Shown piece by piece: positions 11,007-20,955 of a stretch of 64,000 nucleotides of DNA. Location: positions 13,466,501 to 13,530,500 of the forward strand of contig NC_083388.1 of the NCBI RefSeq assembly GCF_031755915.1, written 5' to 3'. The notes beneath the pieces were generated by a model. That model was not told the origin of the DNA, did no database searches, and saw only the letters and a list, made by a program, of their open reading frames with translations. How positions within the stretch are numbered: the first letter of the stretch is position 1; each line of letters opens with the position of its first letter. Source of the stretch: Ziziphus jujuba. Lineage: Eukaryota > Streptophyta > Magnoliopsida > Rosales > Rhamnaceae. The position numbers and the translations under genes were made by a program.

Positions 11007-12233
11007 TCAACCTGGATTAAATATATAAATGATGTCATCCTCATAATATTGTCCAAGCTTATGATATGGAAATTGTGCATGATGATAATCTTGTGGCCTT
11101 AGCAAACTTTTAACTGCTTGTCCTATATAAGTCTCAATTTGAATTAAAAGCATGAATTGAACTTTCTTTTTGGTAGATTGGATTCTTTTAGGTCCAAAAA
11201 TGCTTTGTTTGTCTCCTTTTGGGATGCATTCAACCCCAATTGCATTTTTGGAGCATGGATATACATCTTGGGCTCTTGAAAATTCAATATTTGGCTTGAA
11301 AATTTGAGATTTAGTCTCTGTTGGTAAACAATCTTCTTGAAGTGCGGCCATAGCTTTATACTCATCGGATTTGACCAAATTTTGGCTTGATTGATTCCTT
11401 GACTTATCCTCTTCATGATCCTTAAGCCCTTTTTGCAATGAATTTGAAAGAAAATTAGAAAATTCCCATGAACTAGTGATAGTGCGTTGGGAAACTTCTT
11501 CTGGTGGGCAATCTTGGTCACGTGTGTATACCTCATTAAAATTATCCAAAATTGAAGATTCTTGTTGCATTTCACTCCTTATAGACACCTCTTCATGTTC
11601 CTCAAATTTTTTATCATTATGTGGCTCTTGAAAGGATTCAAATTCATCAACTTGCTTATTACAAGTAATCTCCATGTTAATTTCCAAGTCTTCTTGAGAT
11701 CCTTGTGAAAAAGTTGTCATTGGTTGCTCTAATTGAACTTGAAAGTTTGCACTTGGAGAATATTGATTTTGCAACTTGCCAATCGCATCATAACATTTAG
11801 AAAATGTTTCCCTATGCCTTTCCATACACTCGATCAAAGATGTGCTCACTTGATAACTTGAAAGATCTGAATTGTCATACCTTGAATAACTTTGCGGAGC
11901 AAAAGGATTTCCCACTTGACAATGTTCACTTAAATGATTGCCTCCACACCATTGACATGTTATAGCTTGAACCCCAAAATTTGCAACTTGATTATATTGT
12001 CATGATAAGTCTTCTATTGAGTCTTCTAGAGCAAACGGATTCCCCACTTGACAATTTTCACTTGAGTGATTTACTCCACACCATTCACAAGATACAAGTT
12101 GAACTCTAAAATTTGCAACGAGTTTAGACATCATAGCAAGATTCTTTTGTAACTCGATAAAATTTTCACTTGGAGAACTAGTTGGCACCCCATAATCCCA
12201 ATAAGGTTGATGACCAAAAGTTTGATATTCCAT
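11007..12233 (-). CDS. Short ORF with two zinc knuckles, element C (one internal stop)
   Basis: One reading frame of about 409 codons runs from the ATG at 12233 to 11007 with a single in-frame TGA at 12000-12002. It has two copies of a Cys-x2-Cys-x3-His-x4-Cys knuckle, each followed by QVGNPFA: one near 12040-12090 and one near 11900-11960. Element D Gag carries the single related form CDLCGAHDHKSVDCQVGNPF. The rest is hydrophilic and Glu/Gln/Ser-rich, with no protease or polymerase motif. The likely role, inferred from the knuckle, is nucleic-acid binding. It lies just inside the primer site, where Gag normally sits, yet has no recognisable capsid domain. The TGA means the present copy makes either a 77-residue N-terminal piece or, from the downstream ATG at 11915, a 302-residue piece. 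Confidence 0.65.
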
Positions 12234-12602
12234 GATTTTCCTACAACGAAAACACTAACAAAACAAAGGTTCAAATTAATTGCAAGTTTATCAAGCAAAC
12301 AATTAAAATTAAACCCTAATATTTGAAAATAATAAAGATAAACAAAAGTTGAAAATAAGAAAAACCCCTAAGTATGCATAACTTTTTAACCTATACACCA
12401 CTAAATTAAAAATACAATTTTGGTTCCAAGTACCACAAAGTAAGTATTAAAAATTCAAAGCAAGTTGGCCAAACAAGCAAAGAATTAAAACCCTAGCATG
12501 TAACACTAAAACCAAAATTAAGAAATAAATATAAAAATTTAAAATAAGAAAACAATGTTCAAAGTACTACTAAACCCAATTCGAATTAATATTAATGCCT
12601 TA
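12234..12602 (-). other. Leader of element C
   Basis: AT-rich 5' untranslated region between the tRNA-Asp primer site and the zinc-knuckle ORF. No coding frame or strong secondary structure was noticed. Confidence 0.6.
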
Positions 12603-12621
12603 ATCCCCGGCAACGGCGCCA
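12603..12621 (-). promoter_or_regulatory. Primer-binding site for tRNA-Asp, element C
   Basis: The minus strand reads TGGCGCCGTTGCCGGGGAT, complementary to the 3' end of plant tRNA-Asp(GTC) including CCA. It lies six bases from the LTR end. This primer is typical of Athila/Tat elements. Decayed versions occur at 28793-28812 (F) and 56351-56372 (G). Confidence 0.92.
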
Positions 12622-12627
12622 AAAACT

Positions 12628-14368
12628 TGATGTGTAAAATCAACTCGCAAGTGCACGAATCGTTTTCAAGTAATAAAGTAGAAAATAGGGTTGTCGTACC
12701 CAAGGGATTAAGTATTAAGTACCAAAGATAATTAGGTTTTGATAATATTTGAACTAAAATTTAGGATGGCAATTGAAAACTAAATAAACTAAATTAAACA
12801 AAAGCAATCAATTAAAATTAGATCAATTTCAAGTAAGAGAGAGAATTGAATAATTATGAATACTAGGGCATTTGATTTCACCACTAACTATTCCAATTTA
12901 ATTACTTAAATATGTGAATTTAATTAACTAGTAATTTTGTTAACCACACTTAATCACAAAATTAATCAAAAGTAGTTTCCACTCACAATTGATAATATTC
13001 ACATAACCTAATTTATTCCTTCCGGCCTATGGATTAAATCATGCAAATTCATCAAGCATAGATTAAGCAAATAATATGGCATGAGACATAACTATTTTCC
13101 AATCAATTATGCATTCATGTAAATCATTGGAGATCCATAATATTATCCTTTTCCAAGCTCAAATATTATTAAAATCATTCATTCCTTCCGGCCTATGGAA
13201 GCATTAAGTATACCAATAATTTATTAACAAAACATATTACTAATTAAATAAAACTCAACATATATTAAAATAATTAAACCTTCATAGTTAGGGCTACATC
13301 ATAGCCCTAGCTATGAAAATTAGTTCATGGTAAAAATAATTTCAGCATCCATAATTATTAAAAATAATAAGATTCACAATTAAAGAGAAAGGAAAAGAGA
13401 ATAAAAACTATTGAAGAAATTCTCCTCCAAGAGCTCTCAAAGTCGTAGCCTTCTTCTCCAAGCAAGCCCACGTCTCTCTGCCTCCTCCAAGCTCTCCAAT
13501 TGATCTTCTAAAACTCTAAAACTTTAAAACCCTAGAACCCTTAAGAGAACCTTAGAAACTCCCAAAATTTGGTTTGTTTCTATTTAAGCCTCCTAAAAGC
13601 TCTTAAATAACTCTCTAAACTTGTATATCTTCCTTCAATGTGGTGGGGGCTATATATATATGGCCTTGGGAATCTTTTTCTCTCTTTATTTTCAATGTGG
13701 GAGTCTTGGAAGATACCTTTTTTAGGCCATGAAAAGGGTTGGACGAATTTCATACGTAAAAAGGAAACTGTATATTACTTGCTCTCTACTACTTTCCTTT
13801 TATCTAATTCCTCCTAAAAAAATAGTTAATTAGTCTAATTTACCCTTAATGAAGCATGTGACATGACATGTGCCTCATTAATGATAAATTAACCAATTAT
13901 TACCACTTGTTTTTATCTTGGCCCTCAAATTGCCTTGATTCCCTCTTTTGATCAATGGTGGAGATTTAACTAGAATATTATTTTTTATAAATTTTAAACT
14001 TTAAATGATGATAACTCTTTGCTCGCACCTCGAAATCCAAAAATAACGAAACATTTGAAATCCTCAGATCTTGATGATTCATATGACATCCACTTCCACC
14101 ATGAAATTCTCGAGAAAATCTTTATGGAATCTTCAAGGTATCTTTTTAGAATCTTTTTAATGCTTAGTCCGTTCGAGCTCAAATCTTGCTTCCCACCATA
14201 ATTCGACCCAAGGAATCCATCTTTATGGTTGTTTTCTTAAAATTCTTCCTCTTTCACCTAGATTAAGAAAAATACATAATTAAGTATCTTTCCATAACAA
14301 ATTAACACAAACTAACAAATATTAAGCTATAAATATGGCATAAAATCATCAATATTTTAGACCTAACA
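12628..14368 (-). repeat. 5' LTR of element C
   Basis: 1741 bp, the partner of 7409-9149 with very few differences. The inner end (TTACACATCA on the minus strand) is next to the primer site and the outer flank is TCCAT (14369-14373). A TATA-like run is at 13651-13661. Confidence 0.95.
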
Positions 14369-14373
14369 TCCAT

Positions 14374-14845
14374 CTTTTGCAAAATTTAAAGCAAAGCCTC
14401 TTTCTACCAATTGTGCTACACTAAGCAAGTTTTCACACAAACTAGGAACATATAGCACATCTTTTATAATTTTGGTACCTTCCTTGGTGTTCAAGCACAC
14501 ATCTCCTTTGCCTTCTACTTTCATGAACCGGCCATCACCAATCTTCACTTTGGTTTTGTAGTTTCGGTCAAGCTCCACAAAGCCATCCTTTTGGAAACTC
14601 ATGTGGTGTGAGCAACCACTATCCACAAGCCAACCGAGACAACTACTTGTGACTTTAAGGCATGTGGCCACAAATAGGTTCTCGGCTTCTTCATTAACCA
14701 CATTGGCTTGTTGTCTCCTTTGCTTGCATACTTTGGCAATGTGGCCTTTTCCTCCACATCTTTCACAAGATGCATCCGGCCTCCAAAAACACTTGGATGG
14801 TGGATGTCCAAGCTTCTTGCAATGAGGGCAAGGTGGATGCCCTCC
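14374..14845 (-). pseudogene. Zinc knuckles and protease of Cop1
   Basis: The frame continues from gag after a TGA at 14846-14848. It shows two consecutive Cys-x2-Cys-x4-His-x4-Cys knuckles (CPHCKKLGHPPSKC and CERCGGKGHIAKVC), then the copia protease with WLVDSGCSHHM, where Asp-Ser-Gly is catalytic. Further on are VLYVPSLCENLLSVAQL and FAKDGC, where element C interrupts. The frame resumes at 7403 on the other side of C. The TGA is consistent with deamination of an Arg CGA codon; otherwise this part is open. Confidence 0.87.
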
Positions 14846-15631
14846 TCAGTTTTGATGGCTTTGTTGTTGTTTTTGTTGATTCCATCCATTTTTGTTGTTG
14901 TTTGTGTTGTTGTTGGTTGTAAAACCTGTTTGGTTGGTGTTGTTGCTCTTCCTTCCTTTATTCTTCTTTTTGTTGCCGTGGCCACCATAGAATGCACTCT
15001 CTATGGTCTCCTCCTTTCTAATGGCTCTCCTTTGTTCGGTTGCTTGAAGAGCATTGATGAGCTCACTCAAGGTTATTTCACTAAGATTTCTAGATTCTTC
15101 AAGGGAGGAAATCTTAGCTTCAAACCTTTCGGGTAAGCTCACCAATACTTTCTCTACTACCCTTTGATCGGTTAATTGCTCACCAAGGACCCGAATTTGA
15201 TTTACCACTTTGAGCATACTTTCCATGAAATCCTTGATAAGCTCATTCTCCTTCATCTTCAAGGTCTCAAACTCTCTTCTTAGGTTTAAAACTTGCATTT
15301 GCCGAGTTCTAGTATTTCCATGGAACTCCTCTTGAAGCTTGATCCAAACCTCTCTAGCACTTGTGCATGACATTATCCTTATAAAAATGGAATCACTCAT
15401 GGAGGAGTACAAGGCAGTGAGGGCCTTGAACCCCTTGGCAACTTCGGCCTCATGTGCATTTCTTTGTGCTTGGGTTGCATTAGCTCTCAACTCCTCCACT
15501 ACATAACCTTCTTCTATGACTTCCCATAAACCAAAGGCTTGAAGGTAGGCTTTCATTTTTATACTCCAAATGGAATAGTTTTGGCCTTCAAACTTAGGTG
15601 GTGTTGGGGTTGCAAAGGATTGTGAGGCCAT
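14846..15631 (-). pseudogene. Gag (UBN2/DUF4219-type) of Cop1
   Basis: I chose the ATG at 15631 (MASQSFATPTPPKFEG), where the family resemblance begins; the frame is open to 15712. Landmarks are GQNYSIWSIKMKAYLQAFGLWEV in the N-terminal DUF4219-like part, AREVWIKLQEEFHG in the middle, and LPERFEAKISSLEE with LSELINALQATEQRR in the UBN2-like C-terminal part. An Asn/Gln-rich low-complexity tail follows and ends at a TGA that separates it from the zinc knuckles. Gag would form the particle and package RNA. Only one nonsense change breaks the link to the rest of the polyprotein. Confidence 0.85.
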
Positions 15632-15824
15632 TTGAAAAAATGGTTTTTGAAAAGTTTTGAAAAATGGACACAAGAACAAGCTCTCGGGTGGTGGTGTTTT
15701 GGTGAGTTTCAACTAGTCTTTTTGGGAGGTTTCGGTTTCGGTTGGAAGGTTTTAGGTGGGGGATCCTCTCACAAATAAAATGGTCTAGGTTGAAAGCTCA
15801 CAAGGTCCTAAGAAATTACACTAT

Positions 15825-15836
15825 GCTCTGATACCA
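15825..15836 (-). promoter_or_regulatory. Primer-binding site of Cop1 (initiator tRNA-Met)
   Basis: The minus strand reads TGGTATCAGAGC immediately after the LTR end CCATCA with no spacer. This exactly matches the 3' end complement of plant initiator tRNA-Met. Confidence 0.93.
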
Positions 15837-16847
15837 TGATGGAATTTGGTGTAGGTTTATGTTGTTGTACCCTAGAGCACAATCATTCAAGGTGTTAGTC
15901 AAGAATGATTGTTGTTGGTTCTTGATTCTTGGTTCTTGATTTTGTTTTTTTTTTTTGGGTTTGTTTAGGTTTTGTTTCTGGTTTTAATGGAGGTTTAGGG
16001 TTCTTAAGAAGGTTGTTAGCTTTTGGGAAGAAGAAGAAACCAAAAATGTAGTAGTTGAGAGAGAGAGAGCCAAAAATGTTGTTTTTCAAAATCTGTTTTT
16101 TGAATATTTTCTTTCTCAACGTTTTTCATTACAATTTTCATACTTTTAAATACATCAAAAAGACAATAAGGCATGCTGCCATATTGAGCAATAAATACAA
16201 AAGCATTAAAAGTAACCAACCAAGCCAAACTACCTCAACTAACTCTAATCAATGTGCTGGGTATGCAAGAAACCTTCTTTAATGGGCAGTTCAGCTTGTC
16301 TAAGGCATTTGAATTTGAAAACCAGCTCCATTTGACTTGAAATTTGGAGGGAAGCCTTTTTGAATATTAAACTATGTTCTACCCAAAAACCAGATAAAAC
16401 AAAGTCCATTTACCCATTCAAAAGTAATCAAACCCAAGGCAGTTTTGCCTAGTTTTCTGGGCAACAACACTGCACAAGGGTCAGAATTGATTGGGCTTAA
16501 CTCAGCCTTCCCAGCTCCAAATTAGGCCATTCTTTTTTCTGCTGATTCCTCTGCATATCTAGTTTATCATATCCAAAATTCCGGTCCAAATACCAAACCT
16601 ACTTCAAACGGCATCCAAGGAAGTGGACTTATGTTGCTGGAAATACAATTCCAGCAACTAGACAAAAAAGGCCTTAAGCTAGATAATGAGCTTAGGGCAT
16701 TACAAAAAGGATATTGTTCTTGAACATTACAAGATAAAATAAAATGCATAAACATAAACAATGTTTGGTCTTTGATGTTGCAAAACAAAGAGTGCAAGTG
16801 TAACCGAACTACCTTGCACATTGTGGCAAGATCACCATATTTCAACA
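15837..16847 (-). repeat. Full 5' LTR of Cop1 (1011 bp)
   Basis: On the minus strand it starts TGTTGAAATATGG and ends AAATTCCATCA, the usual copia TGTTGA...CA ends. The outer flank GAATT at 16848-16852 matches 4424-4428. Only the inner 369 bp or so have a counterpart in the truncated 3' copy at 4429-4799, so a simple LTR-pair search would place the boundary wrongly at 16205. Confidence 0.9.
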
Positions 16848-17176
16848 GAATTGGAGGAGATGCTTCATATGGCATCAAGATTGAAAACCAATTCAAGAGG
16901 AGGGGTATAAGCTCATGGTTTGGAGGTGTTTCATACAACGAGAGGACTAATTTGAGTGTTTGAAGAAGTAATCGCACCTACGACGCAATGACGAAGCTGA
17001 AGCATGGGGATGAGAGTACCACCAATCGGCCAAAGAGGGAGATTAAGGTCGAACCTGCATAAGCAACAAAGTTTGAAGGTAAATCTTATTCTAAACCTTC
17101 TAGAACCCATGGCATTGTTTGGTTTAAGTGCTAGGGTCGAGGACATGGTGCCAATCAATGTCCTAATAGAAGAATA
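16848..17176 (+). pseudogene. Gag fragment of element B, right of the copia insertion
   Basis: It resumes the B Gag frame with LEEMLHMA-like residues, IENQFKRRG and a Ser/Asn/Arg-rich linker, then a zinc knuckle near 17128-17170. The knuckle is decayed: the first Cys reads Trp and a TAG replaces Gln after the second Cys, while His and the last Cys remain. Several stops occur in the linker (near 16960 and 17060). It leads into the protease frame with no gap. Confidence 0.82.
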
Positions 17177-17900
17177 ATGGTGCTGAAAAGCAATGGAGAG
17201 TTTGAATCCAAAGGTAAAGAATCCGAGGGAGAGGCAAAATTTGTTGATGAAGAAATTGGAGATGAAGAACAAGAAGAAGACGAGACTCTCAAAGCATCAA
17301 AACCCAAACTGAGTTTGGTGGCAAGGAGGGTTCTAACCGTGAACAAGGATGAGGATCAAATCCAAAGAGAAAATATCTTCCATACTAAGTGTGAAAATCA
17401 AGGTAACATTTGTAGTATGATAATTGATAATGGCAGTTGTGCTAATGTCATTAGTAATGTTGTGGTTGAGAAATTAGGGTTAACAACAATTAAACATCCC
17501 GAACCATATAGATTGCAATGGCTTAATGATAGTGGTGAGATGAAAGTAAACAAACAAGCCAAGTTAAAATTCAACACTGATAAATATGTGGATGTTGTTT
17601 TATGTGATGTTTAAGGGAAAGAAGATTAAGCTGGAGCCATTAACTCCAAAGAAAGTATTTAAAGACCAATTTCAAATGCAACAAAATAAGGAGGCTGAGC
17701 GGTTCAAGGAGAAACCAAGTATGGCACCCATGGCTTCAACAAGTGTGCATAAGGCCAAGATCGAGCTTAATGTCCAATGTAAGTCTTCTAAAATTGAAAT
17801 TGAGTGGAAAAAGAATGAACAAGCTGAGATGTTGGAAAATAGTGGAAAAGCTGAGAGCATGAGAGAGAGTGAGGTGGCCATGAGTCACAAAGAAAAATAG
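17177..17900 (+). pseudogene. Protease region of element B pol
   Basis: The frame 17177-17614 has an acidic linker, the LSLVARRVLTV segment and the protease start ICSMIIDNGSCANVISNVVVEKLGL; the catalytic triplet reads Asp-Asn-Gly instead of Asp-Ser/Thr-Gly. It then stops at VVLCDV, and the next frame (17586-17900) begins KGKKIKLEPLTPKKVF. Compared with A and B2, about 30 codons holding the ILLGRPWQF flap region are deleted at the junction near 17610. A Lys/Glu-rich charged linker follows. Confidence 0.82.
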
Positions 17901-17958
17901 GAAAGAAAAGAAAAGGAATAGCATTTAACTTAGTTTAGATGAGGTTAAAAAGGTAATT

Positions 17959-18803
17959 TTGAGTAATAAACCATTTTTGGTCATGATTTTTAAAGATGTT
18001 TACATAAATGATAAAGCTAACCTTGAAAAGCTTGAATTACCAAGTCTTATTTCTTTTCCTTTGCAAGAATTTAATGATGTCTTTCTGAAGGATATTCCTA
18101 GTGGGTTGCCACCTATTCGAGGAATTGAACATCAAATTGATTTTATTCCTAGAGCTGTAATTCCTAATAGGCCTTCATATAGGAGTAAGCATAGGGAGAC
18201 AAAAGAGCTATAAAGGCAGGTAAATGAGTTGTTAGACAAGGGTTATAGTCGTGAGAGTATGAGTCCATATGCTGTCCCTATTTTATTAGTACCTAAGAAA
18301 GACGGATCATGGTGCATGTATGTTGATTGTAGGGTTATTAATAATATAACTATTAAATATAGGCATCCAATATTTAGGTTAGATGATATGCTTGATGAAT
18401 TACATGGTGCATGCATGTTTACTAAAATTGACTTAGAAGTGGGCATCATCAAATTATGATGAAAGAGGGTCATTCATGGAAAACCGCATTAAAAACTCAA
18501 TATGGATTGTATGAGTGGTTAGTAATGCCTTTTGGTTTAACTAATGCACCTAGCACTTTCATGAGATCAATGAACCATGTTATGCATCCATTTATTGGAA
18601 AATTTATAGTTGTCTACTTTAATGATATTCTTATATATAGTAAAAATTTAGAGCTTATACTTCAAGGAGATGGATCTTTTCAAATTTTGGAAAGGGTTAA
18701 TGAAAACGCCTACAAGCTTGACTTACCAAGTAAGTATAATGTAAGTGCTACCTTTAATGTCGCTGATTTATCTTCGTTTGCTATATGTGATGAATTTGAT
18801 TAA
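17959..18803 (+). pseudogene. RT fused to integrase C-terminus, element B pol
   Basis: RT landmarks are [68 protein letters not shown] and the catalytic block [13 protein letters not shown]. There Tyr-Phe-Asn-Asp replaces Tyr-x-Asp-Asp, so a catalytic Asp is lost. There is a TAA near 18211 and a frameshift near 18440. Right after the catalytic block the sequence jumps to the integrase C-terminal segment ([17 protein letters not shown] and [13 protein letters not shown]). RNase H and the integrase core are deleted. Confidence 0.85.
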
Positions 18804-18821
18804 AGGACAAATCCTTTTTCC

Positions 18822-18834
18822 AAAAGGAGAAGAA
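18822..18834 (+). promoter_or_regulatory. Polypurine tract of element B
   Basis: AAAAGGAGAAGAA directly precedes the LTR start TGATGAG. The B2 and H tracts at 22497-22509 and 60589-60601 read AAGAGGAGGGGAA. Confidence 0.8.
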
Positions 18835-19929
18835 TGATGAGAATCCGCCCGTATCAGTAGAACCAAATACCTGTTGGGGTGCTGATCTTGTACAAATGAA
18901 GACAGAACCAATCATGAGTGCACAAGCTAAGAGATTTAAGAACAACCTGATTAGTTTGATCCAAGGAGTGATTCAATCTCAAGAGGGCATGACAATACCA
19001 GAAGATCCAAAGCCCCTCTTATGCATCCAAGTTATGAAGGCTGAAATGGACCCGGCAAGCTGTTTTCGTACTTCTACAGACTCTGGGCTGGATTCAACAC
19101 TTTATGAACTTAATTGATACCACTAAAAGACCATGGAATCATATCAAGATAGAAGCAAAAGCATCCAAACTCAGTTTGTGTGTATAAGCTTTCTTTTTGG
19201 CAAAAATACTCTTTTTGGTGCTGACTTCGACTTCTTTTGTTGATCAAGCAAGTTTGACTTATTCCAATCAAGCGGAAACATATGGGAATCAATATTAATC
19301 CTATTTGGCATCCTACATGGCATATTGGAGCTGATTTGGAGTCTAAACTAACTGGTGAATGAATAAAGACAGCTTAGTTATCAACTAGTCAACTAGTTTC
19401 CTAACTATCTTTTATTTTGGTTTTTGTTTACTTATTTGCTAGACAAATTAACTTAGGAAAGTTGATATTTTCTTATTTTAATTTTAAATTGATTAATTCC
19501 TAATTGAAAATAAAGGAATTAATTAATTTAAATTAAATTAGACAAGGAAATTGAAATTCAGCTACATTCGGAATTATCTATGCTTGGCCGGTTTTGACTT
19601 TATTCTTTAGGGTTTTTATTTTGTTTTTGTAACATATTTAAGGGCTGAATTTCTCAGTAATATACAGTACATCATTCATACAGAAATTTATTTGTTAGAA
19701 AGAATTTTCTTTCTTCTCTTTAAACACCAAAAACATCGAATAGAAATTGAATGCTTTAGTTTAACTTATTAATAGGACAACCATCACCTATTGTGGCATC
19801 TCTATCATATACCAAGGTTTCTAATCATAAGTTGATTAGGGGTTAAGGTGACCATTAGAACCTGAACTTAATTGTGATCCGTGCTAATATAATACATGTT
19901 TAGGAGCAAGTCAACCTAGATTCGTATCA
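18835..19929 (+). repeat. Family 1 LTR shared by elements B and B2 (1095 bp)
   Basis: It starts TGATGAGAATCCGCCCG and ends CTAGATTCGTATCA. It follows the B polypurine tract and so is B's 3' LTR. It is also followed at once by B2 gag coding sequence with no primer site. The frame at 18896-19117 is the LTR-encoded Pol tail with SAQAKRFKNNLISLIQGVIQ. Confidence 0.9.
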
Positions 19930-20955
19930 GTAAACCTACCGACATGTTGGTGGTTTTGGAACAACTTCAAAGCATGAATGATCACTTTGATCAACTAGAT
20001 CAAAGCACAGAGAGGTTTGAAACACCATAAGGTAAGCTGAATCCAAGGCAAAAATTTCATGAAGGCTGAGGTCGAGGTCGAGGAGGCCGTGGACATTTTG
20101 GGGAGGAATTCGAAGGATATAATTTTGAAAATAAACTCGAGGAAGAGTTTCAAGATGTCTTTGCACTCCAAAGAAGGCAAACCCATGGGAGACAAGCCTG
20201 AGAGGAAGATGATGATCTTGGTAACATTAAAGTCAACATACCACCATTTTTAAGTAAAATTGATCCGAAAGCTTATCTCTATGGGAAGAATGCATGGAGA
20301 TGATATTTGGTTACCATAACCATTCTGAGGCAAAGAAGGTTAAAATGGCTGCTTTGGAATTTGGTCATTCTGCACTCCAATGGTGGAATAATGAGCAAAA
20401 TACCCGAAGGAAAGTTGGTGATGAACTAATTACCATTTGAGGACAAATGAAAGGAGCCATGAGGAAGAGATTTGTGTTGACCTATTATCATAGGATGTTC
20501 CATCAACAACTTTAATTTTTATCACAAGGAAGTAGGACTATAGAGGACTACTACAAGGAGATGGAGATACTCATGATGCGATTGAGCATGAATGAGGATC
20601 GTGAGGCAACCATGGCAAGGTTTTTGGGAGGTTTAAATCGGGAAATAGCCAACCAAGTGGAGTTACAACAATATGTGGAATTGAAAGAGATGCTTCATGT
20701 GGCCAATAAAATTGAGAACCAATTCAAAAGGAAGGGTACAGGCTTATAGTTTGGAGGGATTTCTAATAGCGGGAGGATAAGTTCAAGTGTTTGGAGAAGC
20801 AATCCCGTCTTTGATTCAAGAGAAAAACCAAAGTTAGAAGGTGAAAGCTCCAATCGTCCAAGGGGAGATACAAGGCCGAATTCCATTCAAGCACCAAAGT
20901 TCGAAGGTAAATCTGATCCTAAACCCTCAAGGACTTGAAATAATATTTGTTTTAA
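19930..20955 (+). pseudogene. Gag pseudogene of element B2
   Basis: It opens at the Gag N-terminus (MLVVLEQLQSMNDHFDQLDQ near 19943), then a Gly/Arg-rich stretch near 20070-20130 and the Gag core in several frames. The clearest open run is 20561-20749, with MRLSMNEDREATMARFLGGL and NREIANQVELQQYVELKEM, ending at a TAG after KRKGTGL. The zinc knuckle near 20950-20995 has a stop (TAA) in place of Gln after the second Cys, as in B. At least eight stops are visible. Confidence 0.82.

Larger units (their letters stand above)
7409..14368 (-). mobile_element. Non-autonomous Athila/Tat-type element C (6960 bp, recent)
   Basis: Two 1741-bp LTRs (7409-9149, 12628-14368) flank 3478 bp of internal DNA, with a perfect TCCAT duplication (7404-7408, 14369-14373) in Cop1 pol. 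On the minus strand: LTR TG...CA, tRNA-Asp primer site (12603-12621), one ORF (11007-12233), a long non-coding stretch, and a G-rich polypurine tract next to the 3' LTR. I counted about seven differences between the LTRs by eye, so insertion was recent. No RT, RNase H or integrase is present. Its last 350 internal bases match the 3' end of element D (38834-39183), and the zinc knuckle resembles D Gag, so it is a deletion derivative of an Athila/Tat-like lineage. Confidence 0.93.
4429..16847 (-). mobile_element. Ty1/copia element Cop1, with element C nested inside
   Basis: On the minus strand: 5' LTR 15837-16847, primer site 15825-15836, gag, zinc knuckles, protease, integrase, RT, RNase H, truncated 3' LTR 4429-4799. 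This is the copia order, with integrase before RT. Target duplications GAATT at 4424-4428 and 16848-16852 match perfectly and fall inside B gag. Removing element C (7409-14368) leaves about 5.5 kb. A deletion has fused pol directly to an interior point of the 3' LTR, removing the Pol C-terminus, the polypurine tract and about 640 bp of U3. Point stops (mostly C-to-T type) and a small RT deletion add to the decay. Confidence 0.92.
4238..19929 (+). mobile_element. Ty3/gypsy element B, interrupted by Cop1 and element A
   Basis: Plus-strand element in pieces: gag 4238-4428 and 16848-17176, protease 17177-17900, RT fused to integrase C-terminus 17959-18803, polypurine tract 18822-18834, LTR 18835-19929. 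The two gag pieces join in sense if the copia insertion 4429-16847 and one GAATT copy are removed. The 5' LTR, leader and gag N-terminus lie beyond the element A insertion, outside the window. RNase H and the integrase core are deleted. The initiator-Met family and the LTR-encoded Pol tail group it with A, B2 and I. Confidence 0.85.

Noticed and set aside
16206..16847. Flanking DNA between the copia LTR and B gag
   Set aside because: First taken as host DNA because the 3' LTR match ends at 16205. The GAATT duplication and the TGTTGA end at 16847 show it is the rest of the 5' LTR.
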